This document shows, piece by piece, positions 7,555-16,696 of a stretch of DNA of 56,506 bases. Position 1 is the stretch's first letter. Each line of letters begins with the position of its first letter. The notes beneath the pieces were generated by a model. The model was not told the DNA's origin and ran no database searches. It saw nothing but the letters and a program-made list of their open reading frames with translations. Made by a program: the position numbers and the translations under genes. Source of the stretch: Lachnospiraceae bacterium (GTDB lineage Bacteria > Bacillota > Clostridia > Lachnospirales > Lachnospiraceae); contig JAGANQ010000087.1 in the NCBI GenBank assembly GCA_017624115.1, forward strand, positions 1 to 56,506, written 5' to 3'.

Positions 7555-9933
7555 TTACATTATCCATAATTTTCCATTTCTCTCCATTTCCAGCTTATAT
7601 AATTCGCCTTCCTGGAAAATGCTGCAGTTCTCGCAGGTGAATTTATATTCATCAATGCCTGCCGGCAGTTGTATATACATCTTATGCCTGCGGACTGCCC
7701 TCAGTGCCGCAGTAAAGCTTCTTTTCTCCATATCCCACGTCATATCAATACAGCCATTGACATACCGGAAATCCCTGACGCTTCCCTTCTGTATGCTGGC
7801 AGAAAGTGCAGGCAGAAGCTTTACCAAATCCTCAGACACATACAGAATCATTTCCTGCAAAGCATTTACATAGCCCATGACAGCGTCCAGCTGCACCGGC
7901 GGATCCATACAAAGGGAAATGTTCATTTTTCTCCAATCATTATGCAGTGTAAAGAAATTATTCGTCAAAACAGATTTTGCCATGTTGTTAAGGCACTGCA
8001 TCGCTGCTTCTCCGTCTTCAAATCTTGCATAGATGGCAGACATATGCGCCATAGACCAGCCAGTCTGCGCATCGATTTCACGCAAATCAACCGCCCTCCG
8101 GAAAGCTGGCAGCAGGTGTGCCTTGTGTAATTTATTTACTTCATAGCCCGGAAATACCGGATAAATGTGGGACAGATGCCTGTGAGCATACCGCTCTTCA
8201 AAACGCTCATCCTGCCACTCCCTGATGCCGCCGTCCGCGCTTATCTTATATTCCGGAATCGCTGCAATGATTTTCTTCCACAAATCCACTCTGTCATCAT
8301 AAAGCTTCTGCTCCTTTGCAATTTCACACAAGCTTGTTAAAACTTCTCTCACAATCGCCAAGTCTATCGTGGAATTCACCGTTGTAGGCATCGGATGTGC
8401 CATCTGAATATGCTCCGGCGGCATAAAATTCTGTGGTGTATTTTCAGGCGACACACTCGGGTAAAAATGAATCCGTCCATCGGGATAGAATTCTACAAAA
8501 TCTTCATAGAAGGATGCCACTTCCTCCAGAAAAGGGAGAAGTTTATCCTTAAGATATTGTTCATCCCTTGTGTACTGGTAATATCTGTAATAGTGCTGTG
8601 CCAGCCATCCTGCCGCACCCACCCAGTTCATAATGACCGGAACAATCTGATTTGGCGCTGACACTCCCGGAGTCGTGCCCGCCGGAATATAAATCCCCCG
8701 CATTCCAAACTGCTTTCTGACATTATTCTGATAAGCCGGAATCCTGTCTGAAAAGTACTGATACATCCCCTTTTGAAAGGGCAGCAGGTTTCCCACATAG
8801 GTGTGCCAGTAAATCATCTGCATATTCTCGTTTGCCATATTATGACTCCAGGTCAAACGGTAATCTCCGGCCCACAAACCATACAGCGGAAATGGATTCG
8901 ACTGTTCAGAGGTACCGCTGATAAACAGATACCGTCCGTATTTCCACAATTTTTCAATCAGCTCCACAGGCTGCTTTCCTGAATACGCTGATGCCAGAAG
9001 ATCCTCGTTGCAATGGTATTCTCCCTCATATCCCAGCGAAAGCTGCGCACTGTTATACCATTTCCCATGCTCCTTTTCATGCTCGTTAAGTAAAGTCCCG
9101 TAGTCTGCAGCAACGGATGACAATTCTTTTTTCAGCCTGTCTACTGTCTCTTGCTCATGCTCTGGATTTTCCTTAACAAATACCTTAATCAACACCAAAA
9201 TCTCATTACTCTTCTTTACCCGGATACCCGCCGGTGTGGTTTCCAGCTCTCCGTTTCCCGGCAGGATTCTTGCCACAACACCATAGCTCGTTCCGTCATC
9301 ATTCTGCGCCGTATATATCAGAAACGGCTGTGTCATGCTGATTTTCTTACTTTCCATTACATGCCCGGCATATTTTTCTTCCTTATGAGAGCCTTCATTT
9401 ATGTGCATATCCAGAGAAAAAATAATATTCAAATCATCATTTGCAGAGGTAATTCTCTTTACTATCATATCTCTGGTTCTGGACACAAACAGATAAGAGC
9501 TCCGTGCTGAGCCGCCATCAAGCCATTCACACCCTACCTCTCCCGTATCCATATGAATCCCACGAATGTAATGTTCGAACCCTTTGTCCGGCTGTATCTG
9601 CATCAGTAAATCTGCCGCAGGAAGCGGACTTTCCAGGCGGGTATTATAGTTTTTCCTTTTTAATTCATTCACCACTTCCCAGCTCGCTGTGGGAAACTCC
9701 TCCCTGTCCATCATTTCCCGCTGGCGGCGGAACACATCGCTCACATCAGGGAGTTCATCCTCTCTGCCGCCATGCCACAAATCATGGTGCAGTATCATTG
9801 TAGTCTCTTCTTTCACACCGCCATATACACAGGCTCCTATTGTACCATTTCCCGACGGCAGACCTTCCCGCCATAAATCATGCCACCAGGCAGACGGATA
9901 GCGCATAAACAAAGTGTCTTTATCTATTCTCAT
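7555..9933 (-). CDS. GH95-like alpha-L-fucosidase, cytoplasmic
   Basis: 792 aa, no signal peptide. The N-terminus (EGLPSGNGTIGACVYGG) and the (alpha/alpha)6 barrel match glycoside hydrolase family 95. The N-x-N pair that positions the attacking water is present (Asn368, Asn370 in NENMQMIYW), as are a Glu in REWQDE (572) and the Asp in PPVQLDAVMG (683). The usual FQIDGNFG around that Asp is altered, so specificity may differ (GH95 also contains alpha-galactosidases). Intracellular fucosidase activity would release fucose close to the aldolase and propanediol machinery. SD AAGGAG precedes the ATG. It reads the same way as the operon below it but is separated by the strong promoter at 7458-7486. 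Confidence 0.8.
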   Translation of the reverse strand: MRIDKDTLFMRYPSAWWHDLWREGLPSGNGTIGACVYGGVKEETTMILHHDLWHGGREDELPDVSDVFRRQREMMDREEFPTASWEVVNELKRKNYNTRLESPLPAADLLMQIQPDKGFEHYIRGIHMDTGEVGCEWLDGGSARSSYLFVSRTRDMIVKRITSANDDLNIIFSLDMHINEGSHKEEKYAGHVMESKKISMTQPFLIYTAQNDDGTSYGVVARILPGNGELETTPAGIRVKKSNEILVLIKVFVKENPEHEQETVDRLKKELSSVAADYGTLLNEHEKEHGKWYNSAQLSLGYEGEYHCNEDLLASAYSGKQPVELIEKLWKYGRYLFISGTSEQSNPFPLYGLWAGDYRLTWSHNMANENMQMIYWHTYVGNLLPFQKGMYQYFSDRIPAYQNNVRKQFGMRGIYIPAGTTPGVSAPNQIVPVIMNWVGAAGWLAQHYYRYYQYTRDEQYLKDKLLPFLEEVASFYEDFVEFYPDGRIHFYPSVSPENTPQNFMPPEHIQMAHPMPTTVNSTIDLAIVREVLTSLCEIAKEQKLYDDRVDLWKKIIAAIPEYKISADGGIREWQDERFEERYAHRHLSHIYPVFPGYEVNKLHKAHLLPAFRRAVDLREIDAQTGWSMAHMSAIYARFEDGEAAMQCLNNMAKSVLTNNFFTLHNDWRKMNISLCMDPPVQLDAVMGYVNALQEMILYVSEDLVKLLPALSASIQKGSVRDFRYVNGCIDMTWDMEKRSFTAALRAVRRHKMYIQLPAGIDEYKFTCENCSIFQEGELYKLEMERNGKLWIM

Positions 9934-10007
9934 CGTGTTTCTCCTTCTGATGCCAGTTGCAATGCTTCATCATTTGGAAGCCGCTTAAGCATATTCGGTA
10001 TATTTCA

Positions 10008-10781
10008 TCACAGCACCAGCGCCCTTATCGTCTCCACCGGATTCTGCGTTTCATATCCGCACAGCCTTTTTATTTCCTGCGGTGCCCGGCTCATGGCATA
10101 AGAACAGCCTGCAAGCTCCAGCATCTCTCTGTCATTCTGATTATCGCCAAAGGCAAGCACCTCCTCCGGTGCGATATCGAAGGTCTTTATCAGCTTGTCC
10201 AGCCCCGCTCCTTTATGAACACCTGCTGCCGTATATTCCAGCCAGTTCTTCGAGCTGTACACAGGATGAAGCCTGCCATTCCAGTAAGAAGCAATCGCTC
10301 CGGCATGCTTTTCCACATCTGCTTCGTGAAAAATACCGATTTTCAGATACTCATCCTCCACCCGATGCATACAGGATACTGTTTCTATATGTCCGCGCAC
10401 CGTATTTCTGAAATACGCGGCAAAGCTCTCCCTCTTCGGAATAATGTAAGACATATACGCCCCGTACAGCGCCACCTCTGCATCCGTTTCCATATATATT
10501 TCCCGCATGAATTCAAAGCCTGTCTCCTTCTCTATCGGAAATTTGGCTATTGCCTGCGACTTGTAGCTGATGAATGCCCCGTCACTGGCGATAAAGGCGA
10601 TATCCTCTGCCACCTTTCCAAACAGATGCTTTAAGTCCGCATATGGTCTTCCGCTCGCCGCAGCAAACAGCACACCTTTCTCCTTCAATTCATGGATAAC
10701 CCGCAGAGCTTCCTCCGGTATCTCACTCTCCCCGCTTTTTAACAGCGTTCCATCTACATCGCTGACTACCAGCTTTATCAT
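10008..10781 (-). CDS. HAD superfamily hydrolase, Cof/YidA type
   Basis: 257 aa. Cof-type phosphatase with motif I DVDGTLL (residues 8-14; nucleophile and acid Asp), motif II in FAAASGRPY, a Lys in HKGAGLDKL (motif III), and motif IV GDNQNDREML. The cap is the C2b type. Such enzymes dephosphorylate sugar phosphates or flavin/PLP precursors; the substrate cannot be read from sequence. It lies 74 bp upstream of the fucosidase on the same strand, which hints at, but does not prove, a sugar-phosphate substrate. Confidence 0.88.
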   Translation of the reverse strand: MIKLVVSDVDGTLLKSGESEIPEEALRVIHELKEKGVLFAAASGRPYADLKHLFGKVAEDIAFIASDGAFISYKSQAIAKFPIEKETGFEFMREIYMETDAEVALYGAYMSYIIPKRESFAAYFRNTVRGHIETVSCMHRVEDEYLKIGIFHEADVEKHAGAIASYWNGRLHPVYSSKNWLEYTAAGVHKGAGLDKLIKTFDIAPEEVLAFGDNQNDREMLELAGCSYAMSRAPQEIKRLCGYETQNPVETIRALVL

Positions 10782-10885
10782 GTCCTTCTACCTGTCCTTT
10801 CCTGATACTCTGTCCCTATATATCATCCTCAAATGAACCAGACTGCTTCATCTGTCTTTCGTCCGCGCAGGTCAAGCTTCCCTGC

Positions 10886-12166
10886 TTAAATCCGGGACAA
10901 CAGCCTTTTCAGTTCTTCCAGCTCATCTGCCGTACACTCCGGCTGTCCGTAGCGTGCCTGCTCATAGATTCGGCATGCTCTGACACGTTCTGTCTCACTT
11001 AAGCCTCCCTGCTTTTCTTTCAAAAACAACAGCAGCTCGTCCGGCGTCATAGTCTCCGGAACCGCTTCCTTCCTCTTAAACCCCTTCTTCACATAACGGC
11101 GGTACACTTTTCGTATTCTCTGATTGATTGTTCCCTTTTCTTCCTTCTCTCTCTTAAAGCCGGAGAACCATTCCTTCGAGAACCATTTCAGTTCGTCAAC
11201 CAGAAATTCCTTTTCATCGGCATTTTCCTTTTTTTCTGAATAAAAGCCCTTATACAGGCGATATAAAACCCAGGCAATTCCACCGACAACCAGCACCACC
11301 ATGACGATTGCAACCAGAATCTTCAGAACCTGTTCAATCAATATCCAGATTCCCCATGTCTCACCCGCTTCGCCCAGACCTGCCACAGATACCTTCTCCA
11401 TCTTCTGAGACGCCTGCTCCACCTGCTCAGACGCCTCCGGCAGCTTAATAAAGGAAAACAGCCATGACAGTACTGCCAGCAGTCCCTTCAGTACAGGCAT
11501 CACAATTACCTCCAGATGAAGCTTCGGGAATACAAACATTCCCGCTGCCAGTGCTGCCAGAAACAGCACTACCAGAAATCTGTTGATAATCGTCATCTGC
11601 CCCACCGGAAAATTCGCCGTGTCCTGATGCATCTGAATGAATTTCGACGTATTTTTAAGACTTGCATGCACCAGATAAAAAATAAGAAAAAGCTGCAGCT
11701 CATAATAGCTTATCTGAATCAGCACCGGCTCATGCTGATAATAGCCCATGTAATGACATACCAGCAATACAACTATCATAGCCAGATGGGGCGAACCCAT
11801 TTTTCCCGCCTGTTCTCTTTTTTTCGTCGTAGATGCGTGGATAGAAGTTATCATCATCACGGCAATACAGACTGTAACTACAGTTTCTTCAGCCAGACTT
11901 TTCCCTAACAGCGCAACGGCAAATACTACCGGTACATGTAATACCAGAAATGAAGCAAATTTTTTTACATACGTGCGCACCAGTGCCAGATAGCACAACG
12001 GCACAAAAAGCAGCAGCATTCTCAAATACTGCTCCGGCTGATCCTGCCCGTTAATCGTTCCCAGTGCCGTACATGACAGACAATGATATAAGATAAACTG
12101 CAAAGCCAGCGCACTCCACGTTTCCACTTTCCGGCTCATTCGAAATGATATCTTACGCTCTTTCAT
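10886..12166 (-). CDS. Multi-pass membrane protein with C-terminal DUF4129-like tail
   Basis: 426 aa. The N-terminal half has about six membrane segments (roughly residues 14-220), and another lies near 275-300 (VLKILVAIVMVVLVVGGIAWVLY in part). It ends in a soluble region with TPDELLLFLKEKQGG and ACRIYEQARYGQPECT, typical of the DUF4129 tail that in longer homologues follows a transglutaminase domain. No transglutaminase domain is present. It overlaps the DUF58 gene by 14 nt and belongs to the MoxR-DUF58 module. The function of the complex in clostridia is unknown; envelope protein maturation is the usual suggestion. Confidence 0.7.
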   Translation of the reverse strand: MKERKISFRMSRKVETWSALALQFILYHCLSCTALGTINGQDQPEQYLRMLLLFVPLCYLALVRTYVKKFASFLVLHVPVVFAVALLGKSLAEETVVTVCIAVMMITSIHASTTKKREQAGKMGSPHLAMIVVLLVCHYMGYYQHEPVLIQISYYELQLFLIFYLVHASLKNTSKFIQMHQDTANFPVGQMTIINRFLVVLFLAALAAGMFVFPKLHLEVIVMPVLKGLLAVLSWLFSFIKLPEASEQVEQASQKMEKVSVAGLGEAGETWGIWILIEQVLKILVAIVMVVLVVGGIAWVLYRLYKGFYSEKKENADEKEFLVDELKWFSKEWFSGFKREKEEKGTINQRIRKVYRRYVKKGFKRKEAVPETMTPDELLLFLKEKQGGLSETERVRACRIYEQARYGQPECTADELEELKRLLSRI

Positions 12167-13292
12167 CCGGCACCTCCCATCGGATAACCGCCACCTCGCC
12201 GGTTGTCTCTATCCTCTGCTCCATGGTATGCAGAAGCGGCAGCACCCACATGGAGCCTCTGCTCTCATGTGCAATCGACTGAAACTGCTCCCATATCTGC
12301 TGCCTCTGGGAATAGGACACCATCACATACAAGGTGCTGTCCTTTTTCAGCCCCTTTTCCTTCATCCGTTCCGCCAATACCTCCATAACTTCTCTTACCG
12401 GCTGTTTCAGGTCAATCCGCGCAAGCTGCTCACGAACCGTCTGCATATGAGGTCTTCCCGAACCGGTGGGTAAGTACAATTCTTTCTTTGTCAGAATATC
12501 CCTGCCATTACTGATAACACCAACTGGAACACCCTTCGCCGTCAGAAGCCCGGCAAGCGTATTCACCAGACGAATACTCTCCTCCTTGAGGCTGTCATAC
12601 TCCAATATTGTCTCCGCCTTCAGATTGAGCAAAAACACAACCTCCTGCCTGGCGGTATAATCATGTACATTTACCTTAAGCTCTCCTGTCTTTGCCGAAG
12701 CCTTCCAGTTTACATCCTTCATACTGTCATGGTTCTGGTACTGTCTGATGCCGCGGAACTCAAACGGATCCTCATAAGAATACTGCCTCGTCAGTATCGT
12801 TCCCATCAGGTTCTTAAACGGCACATTAATTCCCGCAGTATTGATAACTCCCGGATAAACCAGAAGCTGCGCTCGGTTCTCCACCGTATCCAGAAGGCTC
12901 TCCTGCATAAACAGATCTGAGGATACCAGATCCAGCTTGTCAATCTGGTAAAGTCCTCTCTTCGTTCCCCTGAAATGCAGCGTTCTCGTAATCTTCTGAT
13001 ACATCATCAGCGAAAAAATATCATTTTTATAGCATTTGTCTGATACACTCATGTTCTTCTCACCATCGAACACAAGGCTTCTGTCTGTCTGGAATTTCAC
13101 ATGCAGCATCGGAATCGGCAGAAGCTTCTTATTAACGATAACTTCCTTAAGCTCGCAGTCCTCTCCCTCGCCAATCTCCGGTCTGGAAAAATATAACTGC
13201 GCAGTGAGCCCCTTATTCCAGAAGCGGGCATAGAGAATTCCCTGCAGAGAATACACCGCAAATGCCCCCAGCATTACAAATAAAATCTCCAT
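12153..13292 (-). CDS. DUF58 domain protein (MoxR partner)
   Basis: 379 aa. Two short hydrophobic stretches at the N-terminus, then a central DUF58 domain with the signature FRGIRQYQNHDSMKDVNWKA (about residues 178-197) and a von Willebrand A-like C-terminal region. DUF58 proteins sit beside MoxR ATPases almost universally and are thought to be folded or remodelled by them. The start is 3 nt after the MoxR stop, so the pair is co-transcribed. Confidence 0.88.
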   Translation of the reverse strand: MEILFVMLGAFAVYSLQGILYARFWNKGLTAQLYFSRPEIGEGEDCELKEVIVNKKLLPIPMLHVKFQTDRSLVFDGEKNMSVSDKCYKNDIFSLMMYQKITRTLHFRGTKRGLYQIDKLDLVSSDLFMQESLLDTVENRAQLLVYPGVINTAGINVPFKNLMGTILTRQYSYEDPFEFRGIRQYQNHDSMKDVNWKASAKTGELKVNVHDYTARQEVVFLLNLKAETILEYDSLKEESIRLVNTLAGLLTAKGVPVGVISNGRDILTKKELYLPTGSGRPHMQTVREQLARIDLKQPVREVMEVLAERMKEKGLKKDSTLYVMVSYSQRQQIWEQFQSIAHESRGSMWVLPLLHTMEQRIETTGEVAVIRWEVPDERA

Positions 13293-13295
13293 AGG

Positions 13296-14246
13296 CTATT
13301 TCCAGTCCTCCGAAGGCACCGGCACTGTCGATAATATCTTTCTCAGCCAGTCTGCCGCAGCACCCTTATCCTGTCCGACTCCCTGCAGCACGATACGGTG
13401 AGCTAACACCGGCACAGCCAGCTCCTTCACATCCTCCGGCACCACATAGCTTCTGCCGTGAAGCATCGCATATGCCTGCAGCGCGCGCACCAGTGCCAGC
13501 GTTCCACGCGGGCTTACTCCCATGCTTGCTCTCTGGTTATCTCTCGTCGCCTCGACAATCTGCACGATATAATTCTTCAAAGACGGATGAATCGTTATCT
13601 CACGGCAGCTTTGCGAAAGCTCTGAAAGCTCCTCTCCCGTGATAACCGGCTCTACTGTTTCCAGCGGATTTTCCTTTATGAAGCGGTCAATAATCGCTAT
13701 CTCCTCATCAGCGGAAGGCAGCTCCATGGAAATCTGCATGAGAAATCTGTCCATCTGTGCCTCCGGCAGTGGGAAGGTTCCGGCTGTCTCAATCGGGTTC
13801 TGTGTCGCCACAACAAAGAATGGAGCTTCCAGTACATAAGTCTTTCCATCCACCGTTACCTGCTTTTCCTCCATACATTCCAGAAGGCTGGACTGTGTTC
13901 TCGGTGTCGCACGGTTAATTTCATCTGCCAGCAGGATATTGGAAAATACGGGGCCCTCACGGAACACGAATTCCCCCTCCTTCTGGTTATAATAATTTAA
14001 GCCCGTGATATCCGACGGCAGTAAATCCGGTGTAAACTGGATTCTCGAAAACTTCACGCCAACAGAACGTGCCAGGGATTTCGCAAGCATCGTCTTGCCT
14101 GTTCCCGGCACATCCTCCAAAAGCACATGTCCACCCGCAATCACCGCCGTCAGAAGAAGCTCTGTCACCTTTTCCTTTCCTACAATTACCCTGCCGATAC
14201 TTTCCTTAATCTGTTCTGCTTTTTCCTTTGCCTGTTCGATTGTCAT
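13296..14246 (-). CDS. MoxR-family AAA+ ATPase
   Basis: 316 aa from the ATG at 14246 (GGAGG 5 nt upstream); an in-frame ATG at 14270 lacks a ribosome site. Walker A is EDVPGTGKTML, Walker B is ILLADEINRATP, sensor 1 lies in VVATQNPIE and the arginine finger in PEAQMDRF. A C-terminal lid domain carries SPRGTLALVRALQAYA, typical of MoxR. It is expected to act as a chaperone for the DUF58 and membrane proteins that follow. An extended -10 (TGCTATAAT, about 14291-14299 on the minus strand) may be its promoter. Confidence 0.93.
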   Translation of the reverse strand: MTIEQAKEKAEQIKESIGRVIVGKEKVTELLLTAVIAGGHVLLEDVPGTGKTMLAKSLARSVGVKFSRIQFTPDLLPSDITGLNYYNQKEGEFVFREGPVFSNILLADEINRATPRTQSSLLECMEEKQVTVDGKTYVLEAPFFVVATQNPIETAGTFPLPEAQMDRFLMQISMELPSADEEIAIIDRFIKENPLETVEPVITGEELSELSQSCREITIHPSLKNYIVQIVEATRDNQRASMGVSPRGTLALVRALQAYAMLHGRSYVVPEDVKELAVPVLAHRIVLQGVGQDKGAAADWLRKILSTVPVPSEDWK

Positions 14247-14347
14247 ACTGCCCTCCGTATTTTTCTGCATAAAGCATTTTCTACACTGCCATTATAGCAC
14301 GAATTCTTCGCCTTCCCCGTACCTGTAAAAAACAACGGCTGTTTTTG

Positions 14348-14815
14348 TCAAAACTTCGAATCCGGCAAACTTAAATTACTGTTGTGATACGTCTTCTCAT
14401 ATGTCACCTCTCTGCCGAACCACTGCGGCGGCTGCCAGCTCTTCGCCGTCTCTTCATCCGGGAATTCTACCTCTGCCAGCACAAGTCCTGCAAGCTCGCC
14501 CTCGAATATATCCAGTTCAATGGTCAGTCCCTTTTCTGCCGGTATACGGTATCGCTTTTTCGTAATCACTCTGCCGTCTGCCTTCTCCTTCAAGTGGCTG
14601 TAGGCTTCCTCATCAAGCGGCAGATTGTATTCCTCCCGCACCATCAGGCCCTGTGATTTATAGGTGAGAATATACTGCTTCTCTTCTCCGCATTCCTCCC
14701 TGCGCACCCGCACCACCGGCTTCCGGCAAAGATATGCCTGTTCCAGCAGCCATGCCGGGTATTGCTGCAGGTTCTCCGGCAGAGCATCAATTAAAAATTT
14801 GCGTTCTATTTCCAT
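14348..14815 (-). CDS. CYTH domain protein
   Basis: 155 aa. Starts with the diagnostic MEIERKFL and has the alternating basic and acidic strands of the CYTH tunnel (VVRVRREE, YILTYKSQG, ITKKRYRIP, ELDIFEG, AEVEFPDEE). Such proteins hydrolyse triphosphates (inorganic triphosphate or thiamine triphosphate) with a divalent metal. The length is that of the stand-alone bacterial class. The gene stands alone between the MoxR operon and the subtilase. Confidence 0.88.
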   Translation of the reverse strand: MEIERKFLIDALPENLQQYPAWLLEQAYLCRKPVVRVRREECGEEKQYILTYKSQGLMVREEYNLPLDEEAYSHLKEKADGRVITKKRYRIPAEKGLTIELDIFEGELAGLVLAEVEFPDEETAKSWQPPQWFGREVTYEKTYHNSNLSLPDSKF

Positions 14816-14894
14816 CCTTCTGTCTCCATTTTCCTTCGTCTCTTTTCATACTCTTTCAGTATAAAACATTTTAAAGAAATCGTCCACGGAATTT

Positions 14895-16601
14895 TCACGG
14901 CAGGCGGATTTGTTCAAAGGACTGGTACAAATTAAGACTTCCATAACCCCACTCCCTGTTTGGATATACCATTCCCGCCTTCCGGTCTGCCCCGCGTATC
15001 AGATAATTCTTGATAGTGCCTGTGTCCATCGATAAAATATTTCCTCTGATAATTCCATATTCCAGTATCAGCGCCGCCGCTCCCGCCACATGTGCCGCCG
15101 CAACACTGGAACCGCTGCGCACGGTATAGCCGCCGTTTGCCGCCGGTCCGAAGATATCAACTCCTGGTGCTGCTAAATCCGGCTTCACACTATCAAACCT
15201 GTTATACCCTCTGCCTGCGCGCAGGTAAATGCTGTTGTCTCTGTGATTATAGGCGGTAACAGTAAGCACTGCCCGTGCATTCGATGGATCTGTCAGCGTC
15301 ACATACGGGTCCGGCCTCAAGAAATAGGTGCCCTCACCCATAAACTCCCGCACAGGCAGCCAGATATCGACATTCTCATCCGGATTGATATAGCTTCCGC
15401 TAAGCTGCAGGCGCCACAGCCCCGGTGTCGGATCGATGAATCTTAAGAAAATCACATTTTCTCCTCCGATACCGAACGAAGTGACATAATCCACAGAAAT
15501 CACAGTTTTATCAAACACAAAGCGGAAATCCTCGTGTCTGCCCGGCCGTACCTCCATATTCGGTATCCGTTCCCCCGCAGGGGAAATAATCCCTAACGAC
15601 ACAGATGCCGGAAGCCGCGTCCAAAGCTCCATCGGAAAGCCGATGCTGTTATTTACCACTGTAAATTCCACCGTGTCCGGCGCTTCTGATACAGGGATTC
15701 TCCCTCTGTAATGTGTATTTTCATTTCCTTCATTTCCGCCTGATGTCACCACACACAGTCCGATATGCGAGGAAATATCCGAGAGCAAGCTGCCCAGATA
15801 GGTGCCGCCCGTATGCCCTCCCATATTTGTACCAAGACCAAGCAGCAGTACAACCGGCATATTCAGACGCTGCCCTGTCTCCAGGATGTATCTCACACCT
15901 GTCATAATGTCATTTTCCTGCACGGCATAAGCGCCCTCCCTGACCCGGTAATATTCACGCAGATATGGCTTCGCCTGCTTCAGCTTTACCATCGCTATCG
16001 ACGCCTGAGGTGCCGCTCCGATAAAATCATTCTCAACATTCTCTCCTCCTGCCGCAATTCCTGCCAGAAATGTCCCGTGTCCGTTCTCATCTCTTGTAGG
16101 TACCAGCTCATACGGATTTTTCAGCTTCAGAGCCTCGTCAAGCTGCTCCTTCCGGTACTCCGTCCCATACAGAAGTCCCGGCGGTGTCGCATCACTCTGT
16201 ATCGTCTGATCCCAGATACCGACGATACGGCTGCTTCCGTCTGAATAGCGGAATGCCGGGTGTGTGTAGTCGATTCCTGTATCAATAATCCCTATCAGCA
16301 CATTATCCCCACGCAGTCCAAGATATGGATAATTTCTCAGCCTCGTGATTCCGCTGGCATCCATATTAGTAGAATCCGATATCGTGTACAGCTTCGGTAT
16401 CGTCTCATAACCAACCTCTGCCATACTGGGAGGGGATTCCACTCCTCTCACATACAATACCCTGTATTCTCCCATAATATGCTGAATACAGCTTCTTACC
16501 TCCCCCGGCAGGCCAAGCAGTACATATTCCCCAAAGCTTACCAGAAAGTCCTTATAGTCATTTGATAAAATCTTCTCCTTACAGCTTATTTCCTCCGACA
16601 T
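14895..16601 (-). CDS. Subtilisin-like S8 peptidase, Csp-like
   Basis: 568 aa from the ATG at 16601 (AAGGAG 5 nt upstream; the more distant in-frame ATG at 16664 has none). The full triad is visible: Asp in GIIDTGIDYTHP (about 107), His in DENGHGTFLAG (about 175) and Ser in VRSGSSVAAAHVAG near residue 515. There is no signal peptide. The long insert between the His and Ser blocks and the GRGYNRFDSVKPDLAAPG stretch resemble the clostridial Csp germination proteases and other cytoplasmic clostridial subtilases. A role in spores is plausible but not shown by its neighbours. Confidence 0.85.
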   Translation of the reverse strand: MSEEISCKEKILSNDYKDFLVSFGEYVLLGLPGEVRSCIQHIMGEYRVLYVRGVESPPSMAEVGYETIPKLYTISDSTNMDASGITRLRNYPYLGLRGDNVLIGIIDTGIDYTHPAFRYSDGSSRIVGIWDQTIQSDATPPGLLYGTEYRKEQLDEALKLKNPYELVPTRDENGHGTFLAGIAAGGENVENDFIGAAPQASIAMVKLKQAKPYLREYYRVREGAYAVQENDIMTGVRYILETGQRLNMPVVLLLGLGTNMGGHTGGTYLGSLLSDISSHIGLCVVTSGGNEGNENTHYRGRIPVSEAPDTVEFTVVNNSIGFPMELWTRLPASVSLGIISPAGERIPNMEVRPGRHEDFRFVFDKTVISVDYVTSFGIGGENVIFLRFIDPTPGLWRLQLSGSYINPDENVDIWLPVREFMGEGTYFLRPDPYVTLTDPSNARAVLTVTAYNHRDNSIYLRAGRGYNRFDSVKPDLAAPGVDIFGPAANGGYTVRSGSSVAAAHVAGAAALILEYGIIRGNILSMDTGTIKNYLIRGADRKAGMVYPNREWGYGSLNLYQSFEQIRLP

Positions 16602-16631
16602 AGCTGCTCCTTCGTTTTTTATCAGTATATG

Positions 16632-16691
16632 TATAAAAAGGACTGCTGTAGACCCGGTTTTCAAATCCCGCTTCTTCTACAGCAGTCCTTT
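16632..16691 (-). terminator. Rho-independent terminator after the GGDEF gene
   Basis: Perfect 16-bp stem between 16637-16652 and 16676-16691 with a 23-nt loop. On the minus strand it is followed by TTTTTATAC. It lies 6 bp after the GGDEF stop and upstream of the subtilase start. Confidence 0.85.
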
Positions 16692-16696
16692 CTATA

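Noticed and set aside
9934..10007. A 20-codon frame ending at the fucosidase start
   Set aside because: No ribosome site and no similarity; more likely untranslated leader.
14310..14340. Hairpin AAAACA/TGTTTT after the CYTH gene as a terminator
   Set aside because: Six A-T pairs only; too weak to call.
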